A stretch of 64,000 nt of DNA, from positions 1 through 64,000 of the forward strand of contig NZ_CP023000.1 of NCBI RefSeq assembly GCF_002277895.1, written 5' to 3'. The notes beneath the pieces are model-generated. The model had not been told where the DNA came from, ran no database searches, and saw only the letters and a list, made by a program, of their open reading frames with translations. Each line of letters starts with the position of its first letter. Position 1 is the first letter of the stretch. The stretch is from Rhizobium sp. 11515TR. Lineage in GTDB: Bacteria; Pseudomonadota; Alphaproteobacteria; Rhizobiales; Rhizobiaceae. The position numbers and the translations under genes are program-made. Shown here one piece after another: positions 32,995-41,987 of this stretch.

Positions 32995-34043
32995 GCCGGG
33001 TCGAAGCCATGCCGACCCGCTTGCTGGCGCTGAGCGGCGTCATCTTCTGCATCGCGGCTCTTGCCCTGGTGCTGGTCGCGCCTGCGTCCGCCTTGCTCGG
33101 CTGGCTTTCCGCGCTGGTCTTCACGAGTGCGCTCCCGCTCGGTGCGCTTTGTCTGGTCATGATGATGCGCATCATTCCGGGGATCTGGCGGCATGATCTC
33201 GATCACGCGGCGAGATCGTCGCTATCGCTGCTGCCGCTTGTGCTGATCGCCTGGCTGCCGATCCTGTTCGGCCTGTCCTTCGTCTATGAATGGGTGCGGC
33301 AGCCTCTATCCGAACCCTTCAAGGCGATCTACCTGATGCCGTTATTCTTCGATCTCAGAACCCTGTTCATTCTCGCTGCCGCTTACCTCCTTGCTCAGGC
33401 ACTGTTGCGCAGCCAATCTCTATCCGTTGCGGTCGGCGGACTCATTGGCTTCGTCCTCTTGCAGGAAATCCTGGCAACCGATTGGCTGATGTCGCTCGAT
33501 CCGCACTTCCATTCCTCCGGTTTCGCGCTCTATGTGCTCGCGGGCCAAATGCTGACGGCACTTGCGCTGCTGATGCTTATGAGCCTTTGGGAAGGGGGCG
33601 TGACGAGGCCGAGCATATTCGGTGCACTCTTGGTCACCGCCATCCTCTTTTGGGCCTATCTGGCGTTCATGCAATATTTCATCATCTGGTCGGGCAATCT
33701 GGTTCAGGGCGCCCTCTGGTTTCAGCGCCATGGCACGGGCATTTGGTTCGCGGTCGAGGTCTCGATTGCCTTCCTGCATCTGACACCACTTTTCCTTCTG
33801 TTCTTTCCGCCGATCCGCCGATCCAGACGATGGTTGGTGGGTCTGATATCGATCATCCTCGCCGGGCGATTGCTGGAATATGCCTGGCTCATCCTGCCGC
33901 GGGTGACAGCCCATCTTGGATACGCAATCATAGCCTATGGCCTGTCGCTTGCCGGGCTTGCGCAGATCGCGCTTGCCATTCTTTCTCGCGCGAGCAAGGT
34001 CGCGCGCCGGCCGGCCGCGACCACGACGGCGGAGGCTTCATGA
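32991..34043 (+). CDS. actF: Alternative complex III membrane subunit ActF (NrfD-like, short)
   Basis: A protein of 350 residues with about ten hydrophobic helices. RIIPGIWRHDLDHAAR, FDLRTLFILAAAYLLAQ, LATDWLMSLDPHFHSSGFA and FMQYFIIWSGNL are blocks I associate with ActF, the second quinol-site-type membrane subunit. A conserved Asp-Trp plus His motif (TDWLMSLDPHFHS) may belong to the proposed proton path. It overlaps its neighbours by 4 nt on both sides. The complex appears complete (ActA-F) except for the optional ActG/H of some bacteria. Confidence 0.9.
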   Translation: MSRVEAMPTRLLALSGVIFCIAALALVLVAPASALLGWLSALVFTSALPLGALCLVMMMRIIPGIWRHDLDHAARSSLSLLPLVLIAWLPILFGLSFVYEWVRQPLSEPFKAIYLMPLFFDLRTLFILAAAYLLAQALLRSQSLSVAVGGLIGFVLLQEILATDWLMSLDPHFHSSGFALYVLAGQMLTALALLMLMSLWEGGVTRPSIFGALLVTAILFWAYLAFMQYFIIWSGNLVQGALWFQRHGTGIWFAVEVSIAFLHLTPLFLLFFPPIRRSRRWLVGLISIILAGRLLEYAWLILPRVTAHLGYAIIAYGLSLAGLAQIALAILSRASKVARRPAATTTAEAS

Positions 34044-34444
34044 TGGCTGCCTCGCTTTCCAGGAGGTCGCGGCGGCAAAAAGCGTCGCCGCAATTCGAAC
34101 CGAAGGATGTCTCGCCGCGGCTGGTGCTTTGGGTGACGTTTGGCCTTTTCCTCGGCATGGGTCTTTCTGTTCTCCTTGTCTTTGGCATTCTGTGGTGGAT
34201 TGCGCCGAACGTCGCACAGCCGCAGACGAAGTTCGGGTCTAGGCAGGCGGAGCTAGGCCCACGCCTCGAAGTATCACCATCCGCCAGTCGCGAGCTGATT
34301 CAACGGCAGGCGGAACAGCGCCTCGAGGGGTACGGCTGGATCGATCGTAAGACCGGCACGGCGCATATTCCAATCGACAGGGCCATGGCCATTCTGGGGA
34401 CGCGCGGCTGGCCGGACCGCAATGAACGGGAGGAAACGCGATGA
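34040..34444 (+). CDS. Small membrane-anchored protein of the complex III/oxidase operon
   Basis: A protein of 134 residues. A basic N-terminus (MMAASLSRRSRRQKAS) is followed by one transmembrane helix at about 27-54 and a polar periplasmic tail. The tail has the block LEGYGWIDRKTGTAHIPIDRAM, which recalls small proteins commonly placed between act genes and SCO genes; its function is not established. It overlaps actF and the SCO gene by 4 nt each. A role in assembly or in tethering the complex to the oxidase is inference from position. Confidence 0.75.
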   Translation: MMAASLSRRSRRQKASPQFEPKDVSPRLVLWVTFGLFLGMGLSVLLVFGILWWIAPNVAQPQTKFGSRQAELGPRLEVSPSASRELIQRQAEQRLEGYGWIDRKTGTAHIPIDRAMAILGTRGWPDRNEREETR

Positions 34445-35247
34445 GGACGGCCGCATTCACGCTGGCTCTTGCCTTGCTTCTCTGCGCCGGCGAGGTGCAC
34501 GCGGCAACCTTAGATCCGTTCACGGCGACCGGGATCGATCAGAAGCCGAATGCTTATATCCCTCTCGATCAGCCTTTCCGCGACGAGGGGAGGCACCTCG
34601 TCACTCTTCGCCAGCTTGGAGGCGGCAAACCGATCCTGCTGGCGCCTGTCCTGCATAATTGCCCCAATATTTGTGGCGTCACCCTGTCGGGTCTGATGCA
34701 GGCCGTTGAAGGACAATCATTTCGACCAGCTACCGACTTTACGATTGTTGCCTTCGGCATCGATGCGCGTGAGGGGGCGAAAGAAGCTGCAGCCTCGCTC
34801 GATCAGCTGAAGCGCCGGTTCCCCTCCCTCGAAAAAAATGGCGTGCATGCGCTGACGGGCGAGGCGGCCGCTATTCACGGCGTCACCGATGCGCTCGGCT
34901 ATCGTTATGCCTGGGATCCCGATATTGACCAATATGCCCACGATGCCGCCGTCGCCGTCTTGACGCCGGACGGGAGGTTGAGCCGCTGGCTTTACGGCCT
35001 GGCGCCGACAAGCCGGGATCTGAAACTGGCGCTCACCGAGGCCGGCGAGGGCCGGATCGGCAGCTGGCGTGACCAGCTTCTGGTGCTGTGCTATCACTAT
35101 GATCCATTCACCGGGCGATACTCATCCCTCATTCTGATGGCGCTTCGCCTCGCATCCGGCTTCGTCGCTATCGTCGGTGCCGGCCTGGTTGCCCTCCTGC
35201 TTGTTCGTGAGCGCCGGTCGAAAGAGACCGGGGGGAGGGCGTCGTGA
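34441..35247 (+). CDS. SCO1/SenC family copper-assembly protein with C-terminal membrane anchor
   Basis: A protein of 268 residues. A signal peptide occupies about 1-21 (LALALLLCAGEVHA). The thioredoxin-like domain has the copper-binding HNCPNICGVT (CxxxC) near 72-81 and the ligand His in QYAHDAAVAVL near 164-174. A C-terminal helix at about 230-252 anchors it in the membrane, unlike N-anchored SCO proteins. It supplies or reduces the CuA site of the oxidase subunit II encoded immediately downstream. It overlaps that gene by 4 nt (GTGA). Confidence 0.9.
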   Translation: MRTAAFTLALALLLCAGEVHAATLDPFTATGIDQKPNAYIPLDQPFRDEGRHLVTLRQLGGGKPILLAPVLHNCPNICGVTLSGLMQAVEGQSFRPATDFTIVAFGIDAREGAKEAAASLDQLKRRFPSLEKNGVHALTGEAAAIHGVTDALGYRYAWDPDIDQYAHDAAVAVLTPDGRLSRWLYGLAPTSRDLKLALTEAGEGRIGSWRDQLLVLCYHYDPFTGRYSSLILMALRLASGFVAIVGAGLVALLLVRERRSKETGGRAS

Positions 35248-36185
35248 ATTTCATTCCGCTTTGGCCACCCGGCGCGTCGGCTTATAGTCACCAGATCGAC
35301 CTGCTCGTCATTGCCTTCACCGTGCTGGTCGTGGCACTGTCGGCGCCGGTATTCATCCTGCTCCTCGTTTTCATCGTCAAATATCGGCGCGGTAAGGAGG
35401 CCGATCGCAGGCATGCGCCGGACCGCAACATCCCCCTAGAGCTTTCCTGGACCATCATCCCGTTTGTCGCCCTTCTCGGCTTCTATATCTGGTCGACGGA
35501 TCTCTTCGCCAGGCTCTATCATCCGCCCGCCGACGCCATGCAGATCGACGTCGTTGCCAAGCAATGGATGTGGAAATTCCAGCATCCCGAAGGCCAAGCC
35601 GAAATCAACGAACTGCATGTACCATCCGGTCAGCCGGTCAAGCTCACGATGGCGTCGCAGGATGTCATTCATAGCCTCTTCATCCCGGCCCTGCGCATCA
35701 AGCAGGATGTCGTGCCTGGGCGATATACGTCGAGCTGGTTCGTGGCCGACAAGACGGGCACCTATCGCATTGCCTGCTCGCAATATTGCGGCAGCAATCA
35801 TTCCGAGATGACCGGCAGCTTCGTCGTCATGAACCCCGCCGACTATGCCAAATGGCTGTCCCTGTCCTCGAATGAGGTTAACCTTGCCGCGGAAGGGGCA
35901 GCGCTCTTTCGCAGCCGCGGCTGTAGCGGCTGTCACGATCCGGGAGCGTCGGTGCGAGCGCCCTCTTTGGCGGGCATCTACGGCAATCCGGTGCCGCTTC
36001 AATCGGGAGAGATTGTCATCGCCGATGATCAATATATTCGCGACAGCATCCTGCTGCCGCAATCGAAGGTCGTCGCCGGCTATCAGCCAATCATGCCGAC
36101 GTTTCAAAACGTCCTGAGCGAGGAGGATGTCATGAAGCTTGTCGCCTATGTCAAATCGCTGAAGCAGGCGGGGGTGACACAATGA
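35244..36185 (+). CDS. Cytochrome c oxidase subunit II with fused cytochrome c domain (caa3 type)
   Basis: A protein of 313 residues starting at GTG 35244. Two N-terminal transmembrane helices (about 20-46 and 68-88) precede the periplasmic cupredoxin domain. The CuA site is [12 protein letters not shown], with Cys 178 and 182, His 186 and Met 189. A cytochrome c domain follows with CSGCH at 227-231 and a Met ligand likely in QPIMPTF. This fusion defines caa3-type oxidases and lets ActE or ActA donate directly. It overlaps the SCO and subunit I genes. Confidence 0.94.
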   Translation: MNFIPLWPPGASAYSHQIDLLVIAFTVLVVALSAPVFILLLVFIVKYRRGKEADRRHAPDRNIPLELSWTIIPFVALLGFYIWSTDLFARLYHPPADAMQIDVVAKQWMWKFQHPEGQAEINELHVPSGQPVKLTMASQDVIHSLFIPALRIKQDVVPGRYTSSWFVADKTGTYRIACSQYCGSNHSEMTGSFVVMNPADYAKWLSLSSNEVNLAAEGAALFRSRGCSGCHDPGASVRAPSLAGIYGNPVPLQSGEIVIADDQYIRDSILLPQSKVVAGYQPIMPTFQNVLSEEDVMKLVAYVKSLKQAGVTQ

Positions 36186-37852
36186 CCGACGTCGCTGATC
36201 CCAAGCTTGAAGAGGCAAATGTCGGTAGAGTCGGCTCGACGGAGACTGTGGCGCAGCGCGTCAGCTACCTGCGCGCCGGGCATAGTCTCAAGTCTTGGCT
36301 GCTGACGACGGACCATAAGCGGATCGGCGTTCTCTACACCCTCTCCATCACATTTTTCTTCTTCATCGGTGCGGCCGCGGCCGCGCTGATCCGGCTCGAT
36401 CTGCTGACGCCGGCGGGAGACCTAATGACCAATGAAGGCTACAATCGCGCCTTCACGGTCCATGGTGTGGTCATGGTATGGTTCTTTCTCATCCCATCCA
36501 TCCCCAACACCTTCGGCAATTTCCTGATCCCGTTGATGATCGGCGCGAAGGATCTCGCTTTTCCCAAGCTGAACCTGCTGAGCTGGTATATCTACATGCT
36601 CGCCGGGTTGTTTACGGTGTTCGTTCTGATCGCAGGCGGGGTCGATACGGGATGGACATTTTACACGCCCCTTTCGACGATGTATGCCAACGGCAACGTG
36701 ATCCTGGCCGCAAGCGCTGTGTTCATCGTCGGCTTTTCCTCGATCCTTACGGGATTGAACTTCATCGTCACGGTTCACACCCTGCGCTGCCCCGGCATGA
36801 CATGGGGCAGGCTGCCGCTTTTCGTCTGGTCGATCTATGCGACATCGTTGATCCTGGTGCTGGCCACGCCAGTGCTGGCGATCACGCTCGTGCTCATTTC
36901 GCTGGAACGGCTGTTCGGGCTCGGCATATTCAACCCGGCGATTGGTGGCGATCCGCTGCTGTTCCAGCATCTCTTCTGGTTTTACAGCCATCCGGCCGTC
37001 TATATCATGGTCCTGCCCGCCCTCGGGGTAGTCAGCGAACTTGTCGCAGCCGGTGCCCATAAGCCGATCTTCGGCTATCAGTTCGTGGCCGGCTCTTCGA
37101 TCGCGATCGCGGCCCTCGGCTTCTTCGTCTGGGGCCACCATATGTTCGTCTCGGGGCAATCGCTCTATGCGAGCGCGGCCTTTTCCTTCCTCAGCATCGC
37201 AGTGGCGATCCCCTCCGGCGTGAAGGTTTATAACTGGACGGCAACGCTGTTCAAAGGCCACATCTCGCTCGATCCGCCGTTTCTCTTCGCCATGACCTTC
37301 ATCGGCCTTTTCGTTTTCGGCGGATTGACGGGCCTGATGCTCGCCATGCTCGCAATCGATGTCCACGTGCACGACACCTATTTCGTGATCGCGCATTTCC
37401 ATTACATCATGGTCGGCGGAACGATATCGGCCTTCTTCGGCGCGCTGCATTACTGGTGGCCAAAGATCGTCGGACGCATGTATTCGCTGGCCTGGGGGCG
37501 GGTCACGGCGATCTTCTTCTTTATTGGATTCAACCTGACATTCTTTCCGCAATTTCTGCTCGGCTATCTTGGAATGCCGAGGCGCTATCATGTCTATCCG
37601 CCGGAATTTCAGGTGCTGAACGTCATATCAACCGGCGGCGCCGCCGTTCTCGGGGTCGCTTACGTTATGCCATTGATCTATCTCATCTATTCGATGCGCT
37701 ATGGCAAGCCGGCACCCAACGATCCATGGAATGCGACCGGACTGGAATGGACGACGCCCTCGCCGCCGCCGAAGCATAATTTCGGGGCATTGCCCGTCGT
37801 CGATCGCCCACCTTACGACTATGAGATCGAGATGAGGGACGAACATGTCTGA
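36182..37852 (+). CDS. Cytochrome c oxidase subunit I, A2-type heme-copper oxidase
   Basis: A protein of 556 residues with about 12 transmembrane helices. [11 protein letters not shown] is the classic subunit I start; [12 protein letters not shown] and HFHYIMVGG hold heme ligands, and [18 protein letters not shown] the CuB His and Tyr. The K-channel-side sequence is YSHPAVY instead of GHPEVY: the Glu of A1 enzymes is absent and the Tyr-Ser pair is present, which places it in the A2 group. It reduces oxygen to water while pumping protons. It overlaps subunit II by 4 nt and subunit III by 8 nt. Confidence 0.95.
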   Translation: MTDVADPKLEEANVGRVGSTETVAQRVSYLRAGHSLKSWLLTTDHKRIGVLYTLSITFFFFIGAAAAALIRLDLLTPAGDLMTNEGYNRAFTVHGVVMVWFFLIPSIPNTFGNFLIPLMIGAKDLAFPKLNLLSWYIYMLAGLFTVFVLIAGGVDTGWTFYTPLSTMYANGNVILAASAVFIVGFSSILTGLNFIVTVHTLRCPGMTWGRLPLFVWSIYATSLILVLATPVLAITLVLISLERLFGLGIFNPAIGGDPLLFQHLFWFYSHPAVYIMVLPALGVVSELVAAGAHKPIFGYQFVAGSSIAIAALGFFVWGHHMFVSGQSLYASAAFSFLSIAVAIPSGVKVYNWTATLFKGHISLDPPFLFAMTFIGLFVFGGLTGLMLAMLAIDVHVHDTYFVIAHFHYIMVGGTISAFFGALHYWWPKIVGRMYSLAWGRVTAIFFFIGFNLTFFPQFLLGYLGMPRRYHVYPPEFQVLNVISTGGAAVLGVAYVMPLIYLIYSMRYGKPAPNDPWNATGLEWTTPSPPPKHNFGALPVVDRPPYDYEIEMRDEHV

Positions 37853-38480
37853 CGCAAGGCCAGTCACCGACCCATTCACCGATCCCCTTCAGCAGCATCG
37901 TGCCGCGATGATGGGGATGTACGTCTTTCTCGGCAGCGAAATCATGCTCTTCGGTGGTTTGTTCTGCGTTGCCGCTGCCGTGCGTCTGGCGCATGCGCCC
38001 GAGATCGTCCACGCCTCCCGTGCTCTGCATTTTGGGATTGGCGGGCTTAATACTGCCATCCTGCTGACTTCAAGCCTCTTCGTCGCCTTGGGCGTGGAGA
38101 GCGCCAACGGGGGCCGTGCCAAAATCACTTCCCGTTGGCTCGTTGGAGCCGCTGCCCTCGGCTTGGCGTTCCTTATGATGAAAGCCTATGAGTACCGGAT
38201 GGAATTTACCGAAGGGCTGCTCCCGATAGAGGGTGTGCATTCCCGCTATGCGGACGACGTTCAGCATCTCTTCATGAACCTCTATCTCATCGCCACCGGC
38301 CTACATGCGGTGCATCTGTCCATCGGTATCTTGCTTCTGATCGCGCTATCGTTTCGCTTGGCGTTCGGCTCGATCAAGCTGCCGGAGCGGGCGATCGTTC
38401 TCGTCACTGCTGGCCTCTATTGGCACCTGGTCGATGTGATCTGGGTCTTCCTCTATCCTGTATTCTATCTTGCGAGGTGA
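37845..38480 (+). CDS. Cytochrome c oxidase subunit III
   Basis: A protein of 211 residues. [19 protein letters not shown] is the hallmark of the short five-helix subunit III, and [20 protein letters not shown] is the conserved C-terminus. It has about five transmembrane helices. It stabilises subunit I and its proton uptake and carries no metal. Its start overlaps the end of subunit I by 8 nt. Confidence 0.93.
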   Translation: MSDARPVTDPFTDPLQQHRAAMMGMYVFLGSEIMLFGGLFCVAAAVRLAHAPEIVHASRALHFGIGGLNTAILLTSSLFVALGVESANGGRAKITSRWLVGAAALGLAFLMMKAYEYRMEFTEGLLPIEGVHSRYADDVQHLFMNLYLIATGLHAVHLSIGILLLIALSFRLAFGSIKLPERAIVLVTAGLYWHLVDVIWVFLYPVFYLAR

Positions 38481-38487
38481 ACCTTAT

Positions 38488-38763
38488 ATGCTGCGCCTCG
38501 CAAATCCTCTGGTCGTTATCTGGGCAATCCTGCTGGTTTTGCTAAGTGCCACTATCGCGGCAAGCTTCGTGCTGAGCGGGCCGGTGGGTCTCGTCGTCAG
38601 CCTTTCGATCGCGGCGATCAAATCCGCAATGATCTATTGGCGCTATATGCATCTGAACGAGGAGACGCCGCTTAACCGCATTGCCGCGCTTGCCGCCGGT
38701 CTCTGGCTGCTGATCCTGCTCGGCTTTCTCGGCGTCGATTACTGGACCCGCGCGCTCGTCTAG
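38488..38763 (+). CDS. Cytochrome oxidase subunit IV-like small membrane protein
   Basis: A protein of 91 residues with three transmembrane helices (about 5-28, 31-50, 66-87). IAAIKSAMIYWRYMHLNEE resembles the prokaryotic cytochrome oxidase subunit IV (COX4_pro) family, which aids assembly. An earlier TTG at 38470 inside the subunit III end is possible, but GAGGTGA lies about 7 nt before ATG 38488. It is the last gene of the operon begun at 26953. Confidence 0.82.
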   Translation: MLRLANPLVVIWAILLVLLSATIAASFVLSGPVGLVVSLSIAAIKSAMIYWRYMHLNEETPLNRIAALAAGLWLLILLGFLGVDYWTRALV

Positions 38764-38873
38764 TCGCGTTCGAGCCCTGTCGGGCGAGAAAAAACATGCA
38801 ACATTCGCCAGCGGATCATCACGCGCGATCGTGGCAAGCGATGGAGATATGCGCGCCCTTGAAAAGCCTCTTC

Positions 38874-38898
38874 GGAACATTGTCGGCCCAGTATGGTT
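38874..38898 (+). promoter_or_regulatory. EcfG-type promoter for the 51-aa membrane protein
   Basis: GGAAC 38874-38878, 16 nt, GGTT 38895-38898. The predicted start near 38906 is about 57 nt before ATG 38963. Confidence 0.7.
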
Positions 38899-38962
38899 CT
38901 ATCCTTGTCGACGATAGATGCCGAGCAGACAAGCACGAGTTGGTAGCTCGCGAGGAGACCAC

Positions 38963-39118
38963 ATGAACCATCACTCAGATGCACGCCGTCGCATGATGAT
39001 TTTTGTCGTGACGATTTTCGTTCTTGCCTGCCTCATCGCTGTCTATTTTGCCTTTGCACTTCATCCTGGCGAACCGACTCCGCCGACCACAGGGGCGGTG
39101 TCGTCTCAGGCTAACTGA
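38963..39118 (+). CDS. Small single-pass membrane protein (51 aa)
   Basis: A protein of 51 residues, unrecognised. A basic head (MNHHSDARRRM) is followed by one hydrophobic helix at about 12-32 (FVVTIFVLACLIAVYFAF) and a Pro/Thr-rich tail (PGEPTPPTTG). GAGGAGACC lies just before ATG 38963. It has its own EcfG-type promoter and so is independent of the oxidase operon that ends 199 nt upstream. Its plan matches the 54-residue protein at 18716-18880. It is probably an inner-membrane stress protein. The 238-nt gap after it shows no further gene. Confidence 0.66.
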   Translation: MNHHSDARRRMMIFVVTIFVLACLIAVYFAFALHPGEPTPPTTGAVSSQAN

Positions 39119-39356
39119 CAGCGCAATCACTTGCGAGCACGCAAACAGGCGGCAAGTAAATCGGCGTTGCCTAATCGATACAGCCCATTCCTAATAATCT
39201 GCCGAGGAGGTGCGCGCAGCGATTTTAAACCATGCCTGCGATGCCGTTGCATTATTGCTGATCCCCTGCAGAAGACTGACGCTCGATCCTGTGTTGATCT
39301 AGCAGCGCGGCGATGAATACGTGTCCGGCCGCAGAGGCGAACGCCGAAGGTGCTCG

Positions 39357-40250
39357 TCAACTGCAGGTGAGGCGCAAGATTGCGTCAAGGGTCTGCTTCG
39401 GCGCTTCCTGCGGAATGAAATGGCCGATCGCGTCGAGGACAATACGTTCGTATTGTGCCGCGAAATACTGGTCCTTGCCAGCCGAGGTATCAACGAGATT
39501 GCACCCGTCGGAAGCGCCGTGCAGTACCAGGGTCGCAACTTGGATCGCCGGGTTTTCGGCAAGCCTGCGCTCGACATCCTCGTGCTCCGGGGCGCCGGGT
39601 GTCTCTTTCCAACGCTGCAGATAGGCATCAATGCTGATTGGCGCCCAATCGTCGTTCTGAAGCGAGGGTGCCATCTCATCGAAATCCTGCCATTTCGTCG
39701 GCCAATCTGGAGACCACGTCGCCCAGAGAAATCTGGCAAGACGGAGGCGGTCTTTGTCCATTGCCTCCTGCCCTTGCTTGAGTGCAACAACCCACTCGTA
39801 CCAATATGCCCTCGCCAGGTCGTAGCTTATCTCCTTGATGGGCTGGGAGGTAGCGTAACCCGCAGCCATTGCCACCAGGCCGCGCAGACGCGCGGGAAAG
39901 AGTGCCGCCACACCATAACCGGCACGCGCGCCCCAATCATAACCGCAGATCACCACGTCACTCAGGTCGAGCGCTTCGAGGAACTCGGCAAGATCCTCGG
40001 TCAGTGCCGCGATTGCGCCGCTCCTCATTGTGTCTGCCGAGAGAAAGGTCGTAGGGCCTGTGCCGCGCAGATATGGAGCAATGACGCGATGACCGCCATC
40101 CACCAAAGCAGGAACGATCTTATCCCAACACCGGACATCATCGGGCCAACCATGGACAAGCACGACGGGCTTACCGCGCGGGTCACCGGCTTCCTCATAG
40201 GCGATATCGAGATCGTGTGTTTGCGTGTGTTTCGTCGTCGGCATGTCCAT
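39357..40250 (-). CDS. Alpha/beta hydrolase, epoxide-hydrolase-like
   Basis: A protein of 297 residues. VVLVHGWPDDVRCW (about 29-42) gives the oxyanion hole, VICGYDWGARAGYG (near 100) the nucleophilic Asp, and DAIGHFIPQEAPKQ (near 275) the catalytic His. An Asp nucleophile in GYDWGA points to an epoxide hydrolase or dehalogenase rather than an esterase. It is probably cytoplasmic, as no signal is seen. It is a single gene under an EcfG-type promoter at 40310-40334, divergent from the DUF892 gene. The role is probably detoxification of reactive epoxides; substrate unknown. Confidence 0.87.
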   Translation of the reverse strand: MDMPTTKHTQTHDLDIAYEEAGDPRGKPVVLVHGWPDDVRCWDKIVPALVDGGHRVIAPYLRGTGPTTFLSADTMRSGAIAALTEDLAEFLEALDLSDVVICGYDWGARAGYGVAALFPARLRGLVAMAAGYATSQPIKEISYDLARAYWYEWVVALKQGQEAMDKDRLRLARFLWATWSPDWPTKWQDFDEMAPSLQNDDWAPISIDAYLQRWKETPGAPEHEDVERRLAENPAIQVATLVLHGASDGCNLVDTSAGKDQYFAAQYERIVLDAIGHFIPQEAPKQTLDAILRLTCS

Positions 40251-40309
40251 GATCGATTAATCGCTTCGTTGGCCTCAGGCTCGGGGCGGATGAAATGGTC
40301 ACATCGACT

Positions 40310-40334
40310 AACCATAGCGCCTGCCTATTGTTCC
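40310..40334 (-). promoter_or_regulatory. EcfG-type promoter for the alpha/beta hydrolase
   Basis: The minus strand reads GGAAC, 16 nt, GGTT (plus-strand AACC 40310-40313, GTTCC 40330-40334). The predicted start near 40302 leaves about 52 nt to ATG 40250. Confidence 0.75.
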
Positions 40335-40484
40335 AAGGCTGATGGTCGGGTCAGACAGCTGGAATGCAGGATCATGAAAGGGCGAGGGAGGCGAAAACCT
40401 TGTTGGCGTGGACGCGGCATTGAGCCGAGCAGCAGTTCAATCGGAGGCTTCCAGGATCGCTCAAACCTGCTTTGGAATCTGATC

Positions 40485-40509
40485 GGAACATTTGGTCATT
40501 GCTCCGGTT
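40485..40509 (+). promoter_or_regulatory. EcfG-type promoter for the DUF892 gene cluster
   Basis: GGAAC 40485-40489, 16 nt, GGTT 40506-40509. The predicted start near 40517 is about 37 nt before ATG 40554. Further genes on the same strand to 44397 lack their own motif and may depend on it. Confidence 0.76.
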
Positions 40510-40553
40510 AGGAAGCTCATTACCCCGATCAAAGCGGTGAAAGGATTGCTGTG

Positions 40554-41051
40554 ATGCAGATCAGCAGTTTCAAGGACATGTATCTCGCCGAGCTTCAGGA
40601 GCTTGTCAGTGTCGAAAGACAACTCGCTGATTCGTTGCTGCGAATGGCTGAGGTCGCAGCACATCCGTCATTAAAGGATGCACTGGTCCACCATCGCGCG
40701 CAAACCGAGGTGCAAAAGGACCGCCTCGTGTCGCTCCTGCAGAAGCATGGAGCCGACCCGGCAACCCATACGGATCAGGCGATGCAGGCCTTGATCCATG
40801 AGACCGAAAAAATGGCTTCCATGCTGAAGGGAAATGACCTGCGCGATGCGGGTCTCATCGCTTCCGCTCAGAGGCTCGAACATTACGAGATCGCGGCATA
40901 CGGCACGGCTGCCGCTCTGGCCGGTCAGCTGGACCTGCGGGAGGATCAGGAGGTGCTGCACCGGAGCCTCGAAGAGGAGAAGCAGACGGATGTTCTGCTG
41001 ACCCGATTGGCCAAAGGCGAAATAAATCGAGATGCGCTGCCGTCTGACTGA
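40554..41051 (+). CDS. DUF892 (YciE/YciF-like) ferritin-like protein
   Basis: A protein of 165 residues, all-helical. FKDMYLAELQELVSVERQLA at the start, ALVHHRAQTEVQKDRL in the middle and ASAQRLEHYEIAAYGT later carry the Glu and His residues of a ferritin-like di-iron four-helix bundle, the DUF892/YciF pattern. These proteins are stress-induced in enterobacteria and rhizobia; the exact function is not settled. A GTG 3 nt upstream (40551) is possible, but AAAGGA spacing favours ATG 40554. Confidence 0.87.
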   Translation: MQISSFKDMYLAELQELVSVERQLADSLLRMAEVAAHPSLKDALVHHRAQTEVQKDRLVSLLQKHGADPATHTDQAMQALIHETEKMASMLKGNDLRDAGLIASAQRLEHYEIAAYGTAAALAGQLDLREDQEVLHRSLEEEKQTDVLLTRLAKGEINRDALPSD

Positions 41052-41106
41052 CGGACCACTATCGTGAATCTAGCCGGCTGTAAGCTCTATCTGAAAGGAG
41101 CATTCA

Positions 41107-41580
41107 ATGAAACACCAAGCCCTTCAAGACATTCAGACCATTGCCAATGTCAATCTCGGATATCCGCACCGGCTGCCTGCGATGACCAGGCGCGAACGTC
41201 TCGAACGGTGGGCGGATCTTCTCGATCACTGTGGGCATCAAGCACTTTCAACCCTGGAAGAGACAGAATTTCAGCCTGCGAGGGAACGCGCGGTCATGCG
41301 CGCAGACAACTCGCCTCTGTCAGTGGCGTTTGCCGACCAGCTCATGCACGAAGCGGGCTTGAAAGACGACAGCTACGGCGAAGCCAAGCGATTCTTCGAA
41401 CTGAGTAACAATCAAATGCATAGGCTTCTCTGTCATTGCCACTTCGGTCCGACGGTGAATGCATCGACGGCCGCGCATAACGTTCGTGCAATCATTGCTG
41501 CAGGCGATCGGCCGGGCATTTTGACTAGGCTGCGTAATATGCTCGGCGATAAGATCCGTTTGCTTAATCGTCGTTATTGA
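41107..41580 (+). CDS. Hypothetical 157-aa protein
   Basis: A protein of 157 residues, unrecognised. It is mostly helical and charged. MTRRERLERWADLLDHCG near 26-43 and FELSNNQMHRLLCHCHFG near 96-113 are the most distinctive parts, and the CHCH could bind metal or be redox active. There is no signal peptide or membrane helix. AAAGGAG is 7 nt before ATG 41107. It lies 55 nt after the DUF892 gene on the same strand, so it probably shares the stress promoter at 40485. Confidence 0.7.
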   Translation: MKHQALQDIQTIANVNLGYPHRLPAMTRRERLERWADLLDHCGHQALSTLEETEFQPARERAVMRADNSPLSVAFADQLMHEAGLKDDSYGEAKRFFELSNNQMHRLLCHCHFGPTVNASTAAHNVRAIIAAGDRPGILTRLRNMLGDKIRLLNRRY

Positions 41581-41615
41581 TAGGCCGGCTGGAACGAACT
41601 GAAATGGAGGTTCAA

Positions 41616-41867
41616 ATGAAAACGTTTATCATTGTTACCAGCGTAGCGTTGTGTCTCACGGCTTGCTCTTCGACAGAGCAAGGCGCCGGGATTGGCGCCG
41701 CCACGGGCGCCGTCGTTGGCGGCGTAGCAACGGGCAATGTTCGCGGCGCCGCGGTCGGTGCGGCCGTGGGCGGGGTATCCGGCGCCTTGATCGGGAACGT
41801 CGCAGGACAGCCCGGCCGCTGCTACTACCGCGACCGCAACGGGAACCGCTATGTCGATCGCTGTTGA
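41616..41867 (+). CDS. Glycine-zipper lipoprotein
   Basis: A protein of 83 residues. VTSVALCLTACSS is a lipoprotein signal with LTAC as lipobox. The mature part is a run of GxxxG repeats (GAGIGAATGAVVGGVATG and GAAVGAAVGGVSGALIGNVA), the glycine-zipper pattern of the Rick_17kDa/SlyB type, ending in RDRNGNRYVDRC. It is probably anchored in the outer membrane, supporting envelope integrity. ATG 41616 has TGGAGG upstream. It follows the 157-residue gene by 35 nt. Confidence 0.85.
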   Translation: MKTFIIVTSVALCLTACSSTEQGAGIGAATGAVVGGVATGNVRGAAVGAAVGGVSGALIGNVAGQPGRCYYRDRNGNRYVDRC

Positions 41868-41987
41868 GCTTAGCAGACGTGGTCGGTGTCGTTCTTGAAC
41901 AATCAATAGGAGCGGATTCGCCCTTGCGCCACGCCTCAAACGTCGCTGAAACGATCAGGAGAAGGACAAAAGGGCAAGGAGGCCAAG

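Noticed and set aside
41591-41611. GGAAC upstream of the glycine-zipper lipoprotein
   Set aside because: The following GGTT comes after only 13-14 nt and overlaps the ribosome site.
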